64,000 bases of DNA, from the NCBI GenBank assembly GCA_002886105.1, contig CP025776.1, positions 3,906,001 through 3,970,000 on the forward strand. The letters are read 5' to 3'. The position numbers were made by a program, and so were the translations under genes. Below are positions 34,199 to 51,104 of this stretch, piece after piece (positions within the stretch are counted from its first letter, which is position 1; every line of letters begins with the position of its first letter). Source of the DNA: Enterobacter sp. EA-1 (lineage in GTDB: Bacteria; Pseudomonadota; Gammaproteobacteria; Enterobacterales; Enterobacteriaceae). Under the pieces are notes generated by a model. The model saw only the letters and a program-made list of their open reading frames with translations, was not told the DNA's origin and ran no database searches.

Positions 34199-34293
34199 AG
34201 CGCGTTAACCTTTACCGTTTATTGTTATAGATACAGAGGTCATACTGGTATGACCTCTTTATTCTGGCAAAGATTTTCGACTACGCAAACACC

Positions 34294-34825
<532 letters not shown>

Positions 34826-36698
34826 TTACTGCTGCTCAGCCATGCTGCCAAGTTTGATTTTGGCTTCTTTACGCAAATTACTCATCAGCGCTTCAAAAGC
34901 GATCTGCGCGTTATTCTGCGTGATGCCCTGAACCATCGCTTTCTTCTGCGCATCCGGCATGCTGCCTGCTTTAACTTCGTCCAGCGCGATAATCACAACG
35001 TTACCCTGCTGATCGCTGGCGGTGCCGAAGGAGGGTTTGTCCTGCGCCGGCAACGGCAGGTTAAAGGCAGCCCCGGGCTGATCGGATCCTGACCTACACG
35101 ACCCAGCGTTTTTGCACACCGGCCAAAGCTCAGATTTGCCGCTTTCAGCGCATCATCACCTTTACCCGCTTTCAGGTCGCTAACCAGTTTGTCCGCATCC
35201 AGCTTCGCCTGCTGCTCAGCTTTGGTATGCTTCACGATTTCGCTAACCTGCGCTTTTACGTCATCCAGCGGTTTGATGGCTTCCGCTTTATGGTCGGTAA
35301 TACGCAGCACGAATGCGCGGTCGCCATCAACAGTAATGATATCGGAGTTACTGCCTCGGCGCGCCGTTCTGCCCAACCAGACCACCGTTGAAAATGGCGT
35401 CGCTCACTGGTTTAAAGTTCAGTTCTTCCGGCAGGTTATCGTGACCGAACCACCCGGTCTGCACTGCTTTAGCACCTGCTGCCTGCTCTGCGCCGGCCAG
35501 TGGATTCATTATCGTTGCTCGCGGCTTCGCTCACTTTCTGCTGCAGTGCATACCGGTGCATCCAGCGCTTTTTCCTGCTTCACTTTATCTGCCAGTTCGC
35601 TGCGCATCGTTAAGCGGCTTAACCTGCGCGGGCTGAATGTCGTCAAGACGCGCGACCCGTGAAACCAACAGAGGATTTGATCACGCCAGACAGTTGGCCT
35701 TTCTCTTTCAGACCCGCGTTTTTCCAGCTCATCCGGTTGTGCCCTCTTCCAGCCACCCCATATCACCGCCATTACGGGCAGAGATAATGTCAGAGGATTT
35801 CGCCTTCGCGACGGTCGCAAAATCAGCGCCTTTATTCAGCTCATCCAGTACGGCTTTAGCTTCATCTTCCGTTTTGGTCTGGATAATGCTGTAACGATTA
35901 CGCTGCGGCTGAGTGAACTGATCCTGATGCTGATCGTAGTAAGCCTGAATTTCCGCATCGCTAGCGTTTTCCTGCATTGCGGCTGCATCCAGCTTGATGT
36001 AGCTCACGCGGAACTGCTCCGGTGAAACAAAACGGCTCTTGTTCTGATCGTAATAGCTGGCAATTTCCTGATCGCTGGCAGTCTGTTTGGCCGCCAGTGC
36101 ATTAACGTCGATCACCGCACGGCGCACAACGCGCTGCTGAGCGACCAGCGCCGCCAGCTCATCCGTTTCACCTTTCAGCATAAAGTCAGTGCCTGCGACC
36201 GCATTGATCAACTGCTGGGAGGTTAACTGGTTACGCAATGCCTGCGCGTATTGATCGGCGCTCATGCCCATTTGGTTTACGAGAGCGTTGAAACGGGCAT
36301 TATCAAATTTGCCGTTGGACTGGAAAGCCCGAGAAAATGGCTTTTCTCACCTGCTCATCGCTGATGCCAAGGTTTAGCTTTTTTGGCGTACTGGTCCAGC
36401 AGCGCTTCGTCAATCATGCGATTGAGTACCTGCTGGCGTACAGATTTCATGTAGTTTTCGTTAGCGGCCAGTTCTGAAAACTGATCGCCCAGCTGCTGCG
36501 CCATACGGTTACGTTCACCGGTCACGGCGTTTTCAAACTGTGCGCGGCCAATCTCCGGCCATTAACTTCTGCGGCATAATTATTGTTACCGCCAATCAGG
36601 TAGTTACCCACGCCAGTCAAAATGAATGACACGATAATCAAACCCAGAATGATCTTGAGCACGACGTGATTCGCCGCCGCGCGTAAATTGTCCATCAT
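34826..36698 (-). CDS. ppiD: Periplasmic chaperone/PPIase PpiD, frameshifted
   Basis: MMDNLRAAANHVVLKIILGL then IIVSFILTGVGNYLIGG form an N-terminal membrane anchor. A SurA_N-like chaperone region follows (FENAVTGERNRMAQQLGDQF, NQMGMSADQYAQALRNQLTS), then the parvulin domain (RYSIIQTKTEDEAKAVLDEL, SARNGGDMGWLEEGTT, GLKEKGQLSGVI) and a C-terminal domain ending KEAKIKLGSMAEQQ. About 623 aa as in E. coli. Shifts near 36555, 36375, 36325, 35745, 35660 and at several places between 35345 and 35620. It assists proteins leaving the Sec translocon. Confidence 0.95.
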
Positions 36699-36840
36699 GG
36701 TGTAACAACACTCCGCTGTAGGTGACTTTATATCTCAGGCAGCACAGTTGCCCCGCTGCGCGTGAACGCGTATTCTGACAAGAAAACGAGGCAATTGTTA
36801 GCCCACAATGCGGATAAACTCGCAGAAAGTACATTCGGAT

Positions 36841-36868
36841 AAAAAAAGGCACATCTCGCGATGCGCCC
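36841..36868 (-). terminator. hupB terminator
   Basis: Minus strand GGGCGCATC-GCGA-GATGTGCC followed by T7, 36 bp after the hupB stop. Confidence 0.85.
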
Positions 36869-36903
36869 TTGATATTTACCGCTATCCCTCAAGGGATAAA
36901 CGA

Positions 36904-37179
36904 TCAGTTTACCGCGTCTTTCAGTGCTTTACCTGCGCGGAACCCCCGGAACTTTCGCTGCGGCGATGGTGATTTCTTTACCGGTCTGAGGGTTGCGACC
37001 AGTACGGGCAGCACGCTCTTTAACCGCGAAAGTACCAAAACCTACCAGTGCCACATCGTCCCCGGATTTCCCAGTGATTCGGTCACGGAAGCAATTAAAG
37101 CATCTAACGCACGTCCAGCCGCAGCTTTAGAGATATCAGCACCTGCGGCAATCTTGTCTATCAGTTGAGATTTATTCAC
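36904..37179 (-). CDS. hupB: DNA-binding protein HU-beta, frameshifted
   Basis: A GTG start, as in E. coli hupB, gives [20 protein letters not shown], then [16 protein letters not shown], the beta-arm [19 protein letters not shown] and the end [10 protein letters not shown]. About 90 aa. Shifts near 37068 and 36945 (a C5 run). HU coats and bends DNA as an HU-alpha/beta dimer. Follows lon on the same strand with lon's terminator between, as in E. coli. Confidence 0.96.
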
Positions 37180-37324
37180 TCTTCTCTTCCTCTCTTTATA
37201 ATTTATATCGCACCTGCATCCTTCACAGCGCGACCGCGCAGCAGTTATATCAGGCCTCTCATGCCCTTACAACACCAGTTGTTGATGACACACCCAACCA
37301 GCAATCTAAATTAGCTATACAAAA

Positions 37325-37358
37325 AAGGCTGGCAAGTACGAATTCACTCACCAGCCTT
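37325..37358 (-). terminator. lon terminator
   Basis: AAGGCTGG (37325-37332) pairs with CCAGCCTT (37351-37358); on the minus strand the stem is followed by T6. Confidence 0.85.
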
Positions 37359-37388
37359 GTTTTTATCAACGCACTTTGCGCGAGGTCA

Positions 37389-39744
37389 CTATTTTACCGT
37401 CGCAACCTGCATACCAAAGGGTTCATTCTGCAACGCAAGGCTCAAAACTTCCTCAATACGCTTGACCGGATGAATATCCAAATCAGCCACGACGTTATCC
37501 GGAATCTCTTCCGAGGTCACGTTTGTTTTCGTAAGGAATCAGAACAGTCTTAATGCCGCCACGGTGCGCAGCCAGCAGTTTTTTCTTTCAAACCGCCGAT
37601 CGGCAGAACCTGACCACGCAGGGTAATTTCACCGGTCATCGCCACATCCGCACGAACCGGGTTACCGGTCAGGCAGGAAACCAGCGCTGTGCACATCGCA
37701 ATACCCGCGCTCGGGCCATCTTTCGGCGTCGCCCCTTCCGGAACGTGAACGTGAATATCACGTTTTTCGTAGAAATCACCGTTAATGCCCAGTTTCTCCG
37801 CACGCGCACGTACGACCGTGAGCGCCACTTTGGATAGACTCCTGCATCACTTCGCCCAGCGAGCCGGTATAAGTCAGTTTGCCTTTACCCGGTACACACG
37901 CGGTTTCGATGGTCAGCAGATCGCCGCCCACTTCCGTCCACGCCAGACCGGTGACCTGACCCACGCGGTTTTCGTCATCAGCGCGACCATAATCGAAGCG
38001 CTGAACGCCCAGATAGTCATGCAGGTTGTCACCATTAATCTCAATGTGTTTGAGAGACGGATCCAGCAGCAACTGTTTAACCGCCTTACGACACAGTTTA
38101 GAGATTTCACGCTCCAGACTACACGCACACCCGCTTCACGGGTGTAGTAACGAATGATGCCGACGATTGCGCTGTCATCAACAGTCAATTCGCTTTCTTT
38201 CAGTGCGTTACGCTCAATCTGTTTTGTCAGCAGATGGCGTTTGGCAATGTTCAGTTTTTCGTCTTCGGTATAACCGGAAAGGCGGATCACTTCCATACGA
38301 TCCAGCAGTGGCGCCGGAATGTTCATGGAGTTGGAGGTCGCCACAAACATCACATCGCTGAGGTCGTAGTCCACTTCCGGTAGTGATCGCTGAACGCCAC
38401 GTTCTGCTCCGGATCCAGCACTTCCAGCAATGCAGAAGCCGGATCGCCACGCATGTCAGACGACATCTTGTCGATTTCATCGAGCAGGAACAGCGGGTTT
38501 TTGACCCCCACTTTCGCCATCTTCTGGATCAGTTTGCCCGGCATAGAGCCGATGTAGGTACGACGGTGACCGCGGATTTCCGCTTCGTCACGCACGCCGC
38601 CCAGCGCCATTCGGATGTATTTACGCCCTGTGGCTTTCGCAATGGACTGACCCAGAGAGGTTTTACCTACCCCGGAGGTCCTACCGCACAGGATCGGCCC
38701 TTTGAGTTTGTTCATACGGCTTTGTACCGCAAGGTACTCAAGAATGCGGTCTTTCACGCGCTCAAGGCCGTAATGGTCAGTGTCGAGGATCTCTTGCGCC
38801 TGACGCAGGTCTTTTGACCTTGCTGCGGGCATTCCAGGTACCTGCACCATCCATTCGATATAGCCGCGCACGACCGTCGCTTCCGCTGACATCGGCGACA
38901 TCATTTTCAGCTTCTGCAGTTCGGATTCGGCTTTCTCTTTCGCCTCTTTCGGCATTTTCGCCGCGTCGATTTTACGCTTCAGCGCTTCGTTTTCGTCCGG
39001 TGCATCATCCATCTCGCCCAGCTCTTTCTGAATGGCTTTCATTTGCTCATTCAGGTAGTACTCGCGCTGGGATTTTTTCCATCTGCTTTTTTCACGCGGT
39101 TGCGAATACGTTTCTCAACCTGCAGAAGATCGATTTCCGACTCCATCATCGCCATCAGATATTCCAGACGCTCATTCACGTCGGACATCTCCAGTACGGA
39201 CTGCTTATCCGCCAGCTTCAGCGGCATATGCGCAGCGATGGTATCCGCCGGGCGGGCCGGATCGTCGATACTGTTCAGCGACGTCAGCACTTCCGGGGGG
39301 ATCTTTTTGTTCAGCTTGATGTAGCCTTCAAACTGGCTGATGGCTGTGCGTACCAGAACTTCCTGTTCACGCTCGTCAATGGCGGGGGGATTCCGGTATT
39401 CTGCTTTCGCTGAGAAGTGCTCGCCGTCATCAGCAAGTGTCGTGATGCGCGCGCGCGCTGCAGCCCTTCGACCAACACTTTTACAGTGCCATCAGGCAGT
39501 TTCAACATCTGCAAAATAGACGCCACGGTCCCGACGGTGAAAAGATCGTTTACACCCGGCTCATCCGTTGACGCTTCCTTCTGCGCAACCAGCATGATTT
39601 TTTATCATGGTCCATGGCCGCTTCCAGACAACGGATAGACTTTTCCCGTCCCACAAATAACGGAATGACCATGTGCGGATAAACCACCACATCGCGCAAT
39701 GGCAATACGGGGATTTCAATGCGTTCAGAACGCTCAGGATTCAT
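37389..39744 (-). CDS. lon: ATP-dependent protease La (Lon), frameshifted
   Basis: The span of 2,356 bp fits the 784-aa family. N-domain [23 protein letters not shown]+ domain with a Walker A segment ending [20 protein letters not shown], Walker [21 protein letters not shown] and sensor [20 protein letters not shown]; protease domain with the catalytic Ser in [15 protein letters not shown] and [12 protein letters not shown]. It degrades misfolded and regulatory proteins. Roughly ten shifts, for example near 39600, 39395, 39080, 38845, 38690, 38385, 38120, 37835, 37580 and 37525. A sigma-32 promoter lies upstream. Confidence 0.97.
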
Positions 39745-39825
39745 AGAGCTCTCTCTTAGTTTAAAGTCCGCCAGTGTAATCAGGTGACGTGACTGTGCAA
39801 CACGCACCATTAACATGTAAAGCAG

Positions 39826-39854
39826 TATATGGGGATGTTTCCCACACATTCAAC
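39826..39854 (-). promoter_or_regulatory. Sigma-32 heat-shock promoter of lon
   Basis: Minus strand GTTGAAT (-35, 39848-39854) and CCCCATATA (-10, 39826-39834) with a 13-bp spacer match the RpoH consensus and the known E. coli lon promoter almost base for base. Confidence 0.88.
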
Positions 39855-39877
39855 GGCGGGAATAAGGAGAAAAATAA

Positions 39878-39898
39878 AGGGGGGATAAAATCCCCCCT
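39878..39898 (-). terminator. clpX terminator
   Basis: AGGGGGGA-TAAAA-TCCCCCCT; on the minus strand the stem is followed by TTTATTTTTC. Confidence 0.85.
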
Positions 39899-39929
39899 AT
39901 TTGATTAACTGATTGTATGAATTGATGAA

Positions 39930-41204
39930 TTATTCACCAGATGCTTGTTGCGCTTCCGGTTTGCCGTAAATCAGCAACGGCTTGGTTTGCCCGGCGATCA
40001 CCGACTCATCAATCACCACTTTTTCGACATCTTCCATCGACGGCAGATCGTACATGGTGTCGAGCAGCGCGGCTTCAACAATCGAACGCAGACCACGCGC
40101 ACCAGTTTTACGCACCATGGCTTTTTTAGCGATGGCATCCAGCGCTTCGTCACGGAACTCCAGATCCACGCCTTCCAGATTGAACAACGCCTGATACTGT
40201 TTGGTCAGGGCGTTTTTCGGCTCTTTCAGGATCTGGATCAGCGCTTCTTCGCTCAGCTCATTCAGCGTTGCCACTACCGGCAAACGGCCAATAAACTCCG
40301 GAATCAGACCAAATTTGATCAGATCTTCCGGCTCAACCTGCGACAGCAGTTCGCCTTCGTTGGCTTTTTTCTGATTTGGCCTTCACCGTCGCGCCAAAAC
40401 CAATGCCGGAGCCGGTTTCAACACGGTGAGAAATCACTTTATCGAGGCCAGCAAATGCACCACCGCAAATAAACAGGATTTTAGAGGTATCAACCTGCAA
40501 GAACTCCTGCTGCGGGTGTTTGCGCCTCTGCGGCGGAACGGCAGCCACGGTGCCTTCAATCAGTTTCAGCAACGCTTGCTGTACGCCTTCGCCGGAAACA
40601 TCACGGGTGATCGACGGGTTATCCGATTTACGGGAAATTTTGTCGATCTCATCAATGTAGACAATCCCGCGCTGGGCTTTCTGTACGTCGTAATCGCACT
40701 TCTGCAGCAGCTTCTGAATAATGTTTTCGACGTCTTCGCCCACATAGCCCGCTTCGGTCAGTGTGGTGGCGTCGGCCATCGTAAACGGAACATCCAGCAG
40801 GCGCGCGCCAGCGTCTCCGCCAGCAACGTTTTACCGGAACCTGTCGGCCCGATCAGCAGAATGTTGCTTTTGCCCAGTTCCACACCATTGCTGGTGTCAC
40901 CATTGCGCAGACGTTTGTAGTGGTTATACACCGCCACCGCCAGCACTTTTTTCGCCTGTTCCTGACCAATCACGTAATCATCGAGATGGTGGCGAATTTC
41001 ATGTGGAGTCGGCAGCGCGCTGCGCTCCCGGTGCGGCGCAACTTCTTTAATCTCTTCGCGAATAATGTCGTTACACAGATCAACACATTCGTCGCAGATA
41101 TACACGGACGGCCCGGCAATCAGCTTACGCACTTCATGCTGGCTTTTGCCGCAAAAAGAGCAATACAACAGTTTGCCCGAACCATCTTTGCGTTTATCTG
41201 TCAT
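39930..41204 (-). CDS. clpX: ClpX, ATP-dependent unfoldase of the ClpXP protease, frameshifted
   Basis: The span equals the E. coli gene (424 codons plus stop). The N-terminal zinc finger [17 protein letters not shown] ... [14 protein letters not shown] is intact. Walker [20 protein letters not shown], Walker [12 protein letters not shown], and the [17 protein letters not shown] segment mark the AAA+ domain; the C-terminus reads [20 protein letters not shown]. Shifts near 40800, 40520 and 40370 largely cancel. It recognises tagged substrates, unfolds them and feeds ClpP. Lies downstream of clpP as in E. coli. Confidence 0.97.
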
Positions 41205-41328
41205 GAGTCAAAACCTCTTATCTGTTCTTTGTGCCGCACATGACGCAAATGCCATTCAGGCGCAAACGTTACTCAAGCATTATGCCGCTTGTACTAAATA
41301 GTATAGCGGCACATGCAGCCGTGGGGCA

Positions 41329-41952
41329 TTAGTTACGATGGGTTAAAATTGAATCAACCAGACCGTATTCCACGGCCTCCTGCGCAGCAAGGAAGCGGTC
41401 GCGTTCAGTATCTCGTTCAATTTGTTCTAATGATTGACCCGTGTGGTGCGCCATAAGTTCATTCATGCGCCCTTTAACTTTCAGGATTTCGCGGGCGTGG
41501 ATCTCGATATCCGTCGCCTGCCCTGATAGCCGCCCAGCGGTTGGTGAATCATGACGCGTGAGTTCCGGCAGGCAGAAACGCTTGCCTTTTGCGCCAGCCG
41601 TCAGCAGGAATGCGCCCATTGACGCGGCCTGCCCCATACAAATGGTGCTGACGTCCGGCTTAATAAACTGCATGGTGTCGTAAATAGACATCCCGGCGGT
41701 GATCACCCCGCCCGGTGAGTTAATGTACAGGTAAATGTCTTTTTCCGGGTTTTCCGCTTCCAGAAACAGCATTTGCGCCACAATCAGGTTCGCCATATGG
41801 TCTTCAACCCGGCCGGTCAGGAAAATCACGCGTTCCTTGAGAAGACGGGAGTAGATATCGAAAGAGCGCTCACCGCGTGAGGTCTGTTCAATAACCATTG
41901 GCACGGGGGCCATATGGGGTGCAAAGTTATCTCGTTCGCCGCTGTATGACAT
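41329..41952 (-). CDS. clpP: ATP-dependent Clp protease proteolytic subunit ClpP
   Basis: 207 aa, exactly the E. coli length. It starts [20 protein letters not shown] (the propeptide region) and has the catalytic Ser in [17 protein letters not shown]. The segment that should read [14 protein letters not shown], carrying the catalytic His, appears as [14 protein letters not shown] because an inserted G near 41567 and a lost G near 41522 cancel each other. The open frame is therefore deceptive: a literal translation would be inactive. The catalytic Asp region follows in VEDTERDRF-like [20 protein letters not shown]. Partner of ClpX and ClpA. Confidence 0.97.
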   Translation of the reverse strand: MSYSGERDNFAPHMAPVPMVIEQTSRGERSFDIYSRLLKERVIFLTGRVEDHMANLIVAQMLFLEAENPEKDIYLYINSPGGVITAGMSIYDTMQFIKPDVSTICMGQAASMGAFLLTAGAKGKRFCLPELTRHDSPTAGRLSGQATDIEIHAREILKVKGRMNELMAHHTGQSLEQIERDTERDRFLAAQEAVEYGLVDSILTHRN

Positions 41953-42074
41953 TTCCGTCTCCTCGGATATAAAAATAAACAAACCTGCTGTACTGATTGT
42001 ACTTGAGTGAGCCGGGTCTGACTATGACCGCTCACGGACGGATATCAGCCAGAGTTTTACTGTCACTATTCCCT

Positions 42075-42103
42075 TAGTGGGGATGACACTGCCTGTTTTC
42101 AAG
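42075..42103 (-). promoter_or_regulatory. Sigma-32 heat-shock promoter of clpP
   Basis: Minus strand CTTGAAA (-35, 42097-42103) and CCCCACTA (-10, 42075-42082) with a 14-bp spacer, about 120 bp upstream of clpP, match the RpoH consensus. Confidence 0.85.
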
Positions 42104-42176
42104 CATAACAATCTTTTGCTGTTACGCTAACACTGGAAACGCTCTTTTAGCACAGATCTGATAATGTCGATGCGAT

Positions 42177-42208
42177 AAAAAAGCCCGTCACCTGCAGGTG
42201 ACGGGCTT
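42177..42208 (-). terminator. tig terminator
   Basis: A 28-bp perfect palindrome AAGCCCGTCACCTG/CAGGTGACGGGCTT at 42181-42208, followed on the minus strand by TTTT, 24 bp after the tig stop. Confidence 0.9.
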
Positions 42209-42231
42209 ATGTTAGCTATCGCAGAAGTCGA

Positions 42232-43885
<1,654 letters not shown>

Positions 43886-44205
43886 CTAGGCGTGGGTTCC
43901 GGCTCCGCGACAGGGCGGCGAGGCGAAGAGGGTGTCCTGCAACCCCTTCCCATTCTTTATGGGTGTAGGTATGCAGCGCAAGTGCATGCACCGTTGAAGA
44001 CAGTTCTGCTGTCAACGTACCGTAAATCATGCGATGGCGGTTGAGAAAACGTTCGCCGGTAAAGCGATCGCTTACCAGCACCACTTTGAAATGACTTTCA
44101 GAACCGGCAGGAACATTGTGACGATAGCTCTCATCAACAACCTCCAGAAACAGGGGGTTCAAATTCAGCTTTTAGCTTTTCTTCAATTTGTTCACGCATC
44201 ATCAT
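43886..44205 (-). CDS. bolA: BolA, stationary-phase morphogene/Fe-S cofactor partner, one or two frameshifts
   Basis: Read from [35 protein letters not shown] and [20 protein letters not shown] are the BolA core with the conserved His ligands, followed by [16 protein letters not shown]. Shifts near 44155 and 43940; the restored end is CRGAGTHA. About 105 aa. Three consecutive ATG codons make the exact start uncertain; GGAGG lies 8 nt before the first. BolA partners with monothiol glutaredoxins in iron-sulphur trafficking and acts in stress. Confidence 0.95.
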
Positions 44206-44507
44206 GATATACACCTCCGACAACGCTGAGATGCCAGCCATCTCTTTAAATGTTAGCCGCTTTTACCGTCTTCGTAACAATAAAACAACAAAAATTAGCG
44301 TTCGTCTGATTTTCTCGTTCAAGCGGATGATCTCTACTAAAACCGTCATCACTTTTGCCCGAGGGTTTGCGGTTAAAGAGGTTATTCGCGCCGAAAAAAG
44401 GACAAGACGATGAATTTACATGCGTTGAGGACTTCCCTTGACGGCGGCGATGTTATGATGGCGAGAATTTTCTCCATAAAAGCTTACGATCCCTTGAGAG
44501 CATGAAC
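44206..44507. other. bolA/yajG divergent intergenic region
   Basis: 302 bp without a gene. It must hold the promoters of bolA and yajG; a gearbox-like bolA promoter could not be assigned with confidence. A TATGAT hexamer near 44454 is a possible yajG -10. Confidence 0.5.
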
Positions 44508-45086
44508 ATGTTAAAAAAACTTCTCTTCCCGTTGGTCGCATTATTTATGCTGGCAGGTTGCGCTACCCCGCCATCCACTATTGACGTTTCTCCGAAAATC
44601 TCCCTGCCTCAGCAGGATCCGAGCCTGATGGGCGTTACCGTCAGCATTAACGGCGCGGATCAACGCCGGATCAGGCCCTAGCCAAAGTGACCCGCGACAA
44701 CCAACTGGTGACCTTAACGGCGTCCCGCGATCTGCGTTTCCTGCTGCAGGAAGTGCTGGAGAAACAGATGACCGCGCGCGGTTATATGATTGGGCCGAAC
44801 GGCGCGGTTAACCTGCAAATCATCGTTAACCAACTGTATGCCGACGTTTCCCGAGGGCAACGTGCGTTACAGCATCGCCACCAAAGCGGATATCGCCATC
44901 ATCGCTACCGCAGCAAATGGCAACAAGATGACCAAAAACTACCGCGCAAGCTACAATGTTGAAGGCGCTTTTGATGCCACCAACACCAAAATTGCCAATG
45001 CGGTTAACAGCGTGCTGACCGACACCATTGCCGATATGTCTCAGGACACCAGCATTCACGAATTCATCAAGCAAAACGCTCGTTAA
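44508..45086 (+). CDS. yajG: YajG lipoprotein, frameshifted
   Basis: Lipoprotein signal MLKKLLFPLVALFMLAGCAT (lipobox LAGC), then PQQDPSLMGVTVSINGADQR, VTRDNQLVTLTASRDLRFLL, and after further shifts NKMTKNYRASYNVEGAFDAT to the end SIHEFIKQNAR. 192 aa as in E. coli. Shifts near 44665 and 44850. Function not established; conserved upstream of ampG, 40 bp away. An ATG six bases earlier is also possible as the start. Confidence 0.94.
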
Positions 45087-45126
45087 TCCGTTTCTGGCCC
45101 GGTTCTGCCGGGCCAGTTTTTCACTC

Positions 45127-46610
45127 ATGTCCAGTCACTACTTACGTATATTCACACAACCCAGATCAGCCATCTTGCTGATACTCGGTTTTGCTTCCGG
45201 TTTGCCACTCGCGTTGACCAGCGGCACGCTCCGGTGTGCGTGGATGACCGTTGAGAATATCGATCTAAAAACCATCGGATTCTTCTCCCTCGTCGGCCGG
45301 GGCTTACGTGTTTAAATTTCTGTGGTCACCGCTGATGGACCGCTATACCCCGCCTGTATTGGGGCGGCGTCGCGGTTGGTTACTGCTGACCCAGCTTCTG
45401 TTACTGGTCGCTATTGCCGGTATGGGTTTTCTCGATCCGGCTAACCACCTGCGCTGGATGGCGGCGCTGGCAGTGGTTATCGCCTTCTGCTCCGCATCGC
45501 AGGATATCGTGTTCGACGCCTCGGAAAACCGATGTTTTGCCCTTTGAAGAGCGCGGCGCTGGCGCAGCGATAAGCGTGCTGGGTTATCGTCTCGGGATGC
45601 TGGTTTCCGGCGGTCTGGCGCTGTGGCTGGCGGATCGCTGGCTGGGCTGGCAGGGTATGTACTGGCTTATGGCGGCGCTGCTCATCCCCTGCATTATTTC
45701 CACGCTGCTGGCGCCGGAGCCAACAGATGTGATCCCGGTGCCGAAAACGCTGGAGCGCGCGGTAGTCGAACCGCTGCGTGATTTCTTTGGGCGTAATAAT
45801 GCACGGCTGATCCTGCTATTGATCGTCCTTTATAAGCTGGGCGATGCCTTTGCCATGAGCCTGACCACCACGTTTTTTGATTCGCGGCGTCGGGTTCCGA
45901 TGCGGGCGAAGTTGGCGTGGTGAACAAAACGTATGGGGCTTGCCGCCACCATCGTCGGCGCTCTCTTCGGTGGCGTATTAATGCAGCGACTGTCGCTGTT
46001 TCGCGCGCTGCTGATATTTGGTGTACTGCAAGCCATCTCCAATGCTGGTTACTGGCTGCTGTCGGTAACAGCGAAAGACATTATCACCATGGGCGCCGCC
46101 GTGTTTTTCGAGAACCTGTGTGGCGGCATGGGGACAGCAGCCTTCGTCGCGTTGCTAATGTCGCTCTGCAACAAGTCTTTCTCTGCAACCCAGTTCGCCC
46201 TGCTTTCGGCGCTCTCCGCTGTCGGTCGGGTATATGTTGGCCCTCTCGCCGGCTGGTTTGTGGAGACGTATAACTGGTCGACGTTCTACCTGTTCTCTAT
46301 TGTTGCCGCCGTGCCCGGCCTGATACTGCTGGTAATGTGCAAGAAAACGCTGGAGTTTACACAGCGCACCGAAAGCTTTATGCGGCGTACTGAATACGCA
46401 GCGGCCTATCAACTGGCATTGCGCATATTAAGTGTGGGTTGCCTGTTGCTGGGAGGCTGGTTGGTGGTGCTGATTGTCAACGCCACCGGTCTGGCGGAGT
46501 GGGCGTTTGGCGTGCGTTTACTGGAATGGGGCGCGTTGCTGGCTATTGCAGGCATTCTTTTCGGCGGTGTTCTGGATTTGCTGGCGCTACGCAGAACAGA
46601 GTTGCTATGA
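45127..46610 (+). CDS. ampG: Muropeptide permease AmpG, frameshifted
   Basis: A major-facilitator permease of about 491 aa with some 14 hydrophobic segments: SAILLILGFASGLPLALTSG, KFLWSPLMDRYTPPVLGRRR, LPFEERGAGAAISVLGYRLG, FFENLCGGMGTAAFVALLMS and LVVLIVNATGLAEWAFGVRL. Shifts near 45232, 45300, 45527, 45880 and 45930. It brings GlcNAc-anhydro-MurNAc peptides from the periplasm into the cytoplasm for wall recycling and ampC induction. Followed by a strong terminator. Confidence 0.96.
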
Positions 46611-46612
46611 CG

Positions 46613-46636
46613 AGGCGCCTGTAGGCGCCTTTTTTA
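46613..46636 (+). terminator. ampG terminator
   Basis: AGGCGCC-TGTA-GGCGCCT followed by T6, 3 bp after the ampG stop. Confidence 0.9.
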
Positions 46637-47218
46637 CGCACCAGCGGCTAAAAAAACAAAAATGGTTAAATAGTGCTCGATATATTTTCAAACCAACAAT
46701 AAAACCCCCCCTCGCACTGTTTTGTTTTAAAAAATCAGCACCAAGGATAAAAACAACGCAAAACAATTCACAACCGTTATTATTATGGACAATAAATGAG
46801 CACCATCATAATTAGACATTCGTGTTTCAAAATGAAATTTTCTTAATTATTTTGTGCCCTTTAAATTCAAAGTCTATTCTTTAACGATTCAGCACTGTAA
46901 TTAATTATCGCGTTTCACATTGGTTCCAATAATGTGCAGTAATTGCTGGATAAATGTTAATTAAATGTTTATTTGATTGATTGGTTATACCAATTTACCC
47001 TCAACGCTGATTGTAATGTAATATTTTCGTTATAATCTCAATCTCTGGCTGTGCGAATGCCCGATTTTACAGATTGTTGCATTCCGTGTGACATAAACGG
47101 CAGAACCCAGTAACACCTTACTGACACAATGCCAATCATGTTTACAGTAACGTAACCTTTCCGTAAAATGCCCGCACACTTTAAGCGCCACCAGATCCCG
47201 TGGAATTGAGGTCGTTAA
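46637..47218. other. AT-rich ampG-cyoA intergenic/regulatory region
   Basis: About 580 bp with no credible gene. It is strikingly AT-rich between 46650 and 47040. It carries an ArcA-type site (46955-46970) and several A/T tracts; a TATAAT hexamer at 47031-47036 is a possible cyo -10 but lacks a convincing -35. Confidence 0.6.
46955..46970 (+). promoter_or_regulatory. ArcA box upstream of cyoABCDE
   Basis: TGTTAATTAAATGTTT matches the ArcA direct-repeat consensus TGTTAATTAAATGTTA at 15 of 16 positions. ArcA-P is known to repress cyo under low oxygen in E. coli. Confidence 0.7.
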
Positions 47219-50765
<3,547 letters not shown>

Positions 50766-50766
<1 letters not shown>

Positions 50767-51093
50767 TGAGTCATACTAACGATCATGGCGCTTCCCACGG
50801 CAGCGTAAAAACCTACATGACAGGTTTTATCCTGTCGATCATCCTGACGGTGATCCCGTTCTGGATGGTGATGAGCGGGTCTGCGTCTAAGCCGGTGATT
50901 CTGGGCACTATCCTGATCACCGCCGTAGTACAGATTCTGGTGCATCTGGTTTGTTTCCTGCACATGAACACCAAGTCTGATGAAGGCTGGAACCTTACCG
51001 CCTTTATCTTTACCGTGATTATCATCGCTATCCCCGGTAGTGGGTTCAATCTGGATTATGTGGAACCTGAACTACAACATGATGGTTCACTAA
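50766..51093 (+). CDS. cyoD: Cytochrome bo3 ubiquinol oxidase subunit IV (CyoD), one frameshift
   Basis: [20 protein letters not shown], then [38 protein letters not shown] and [20 protein letters not shown]: three transmembrane helices. A shift near 51040 changes the tail; restored, it ends [15 protein letters not shown]. 109 aa. Assists assembly of the oxidase. 11 bp before cyoE. Confidence 0.96.
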
Positions 51094-51104
51094 GAGCGGC
51101 GAGT

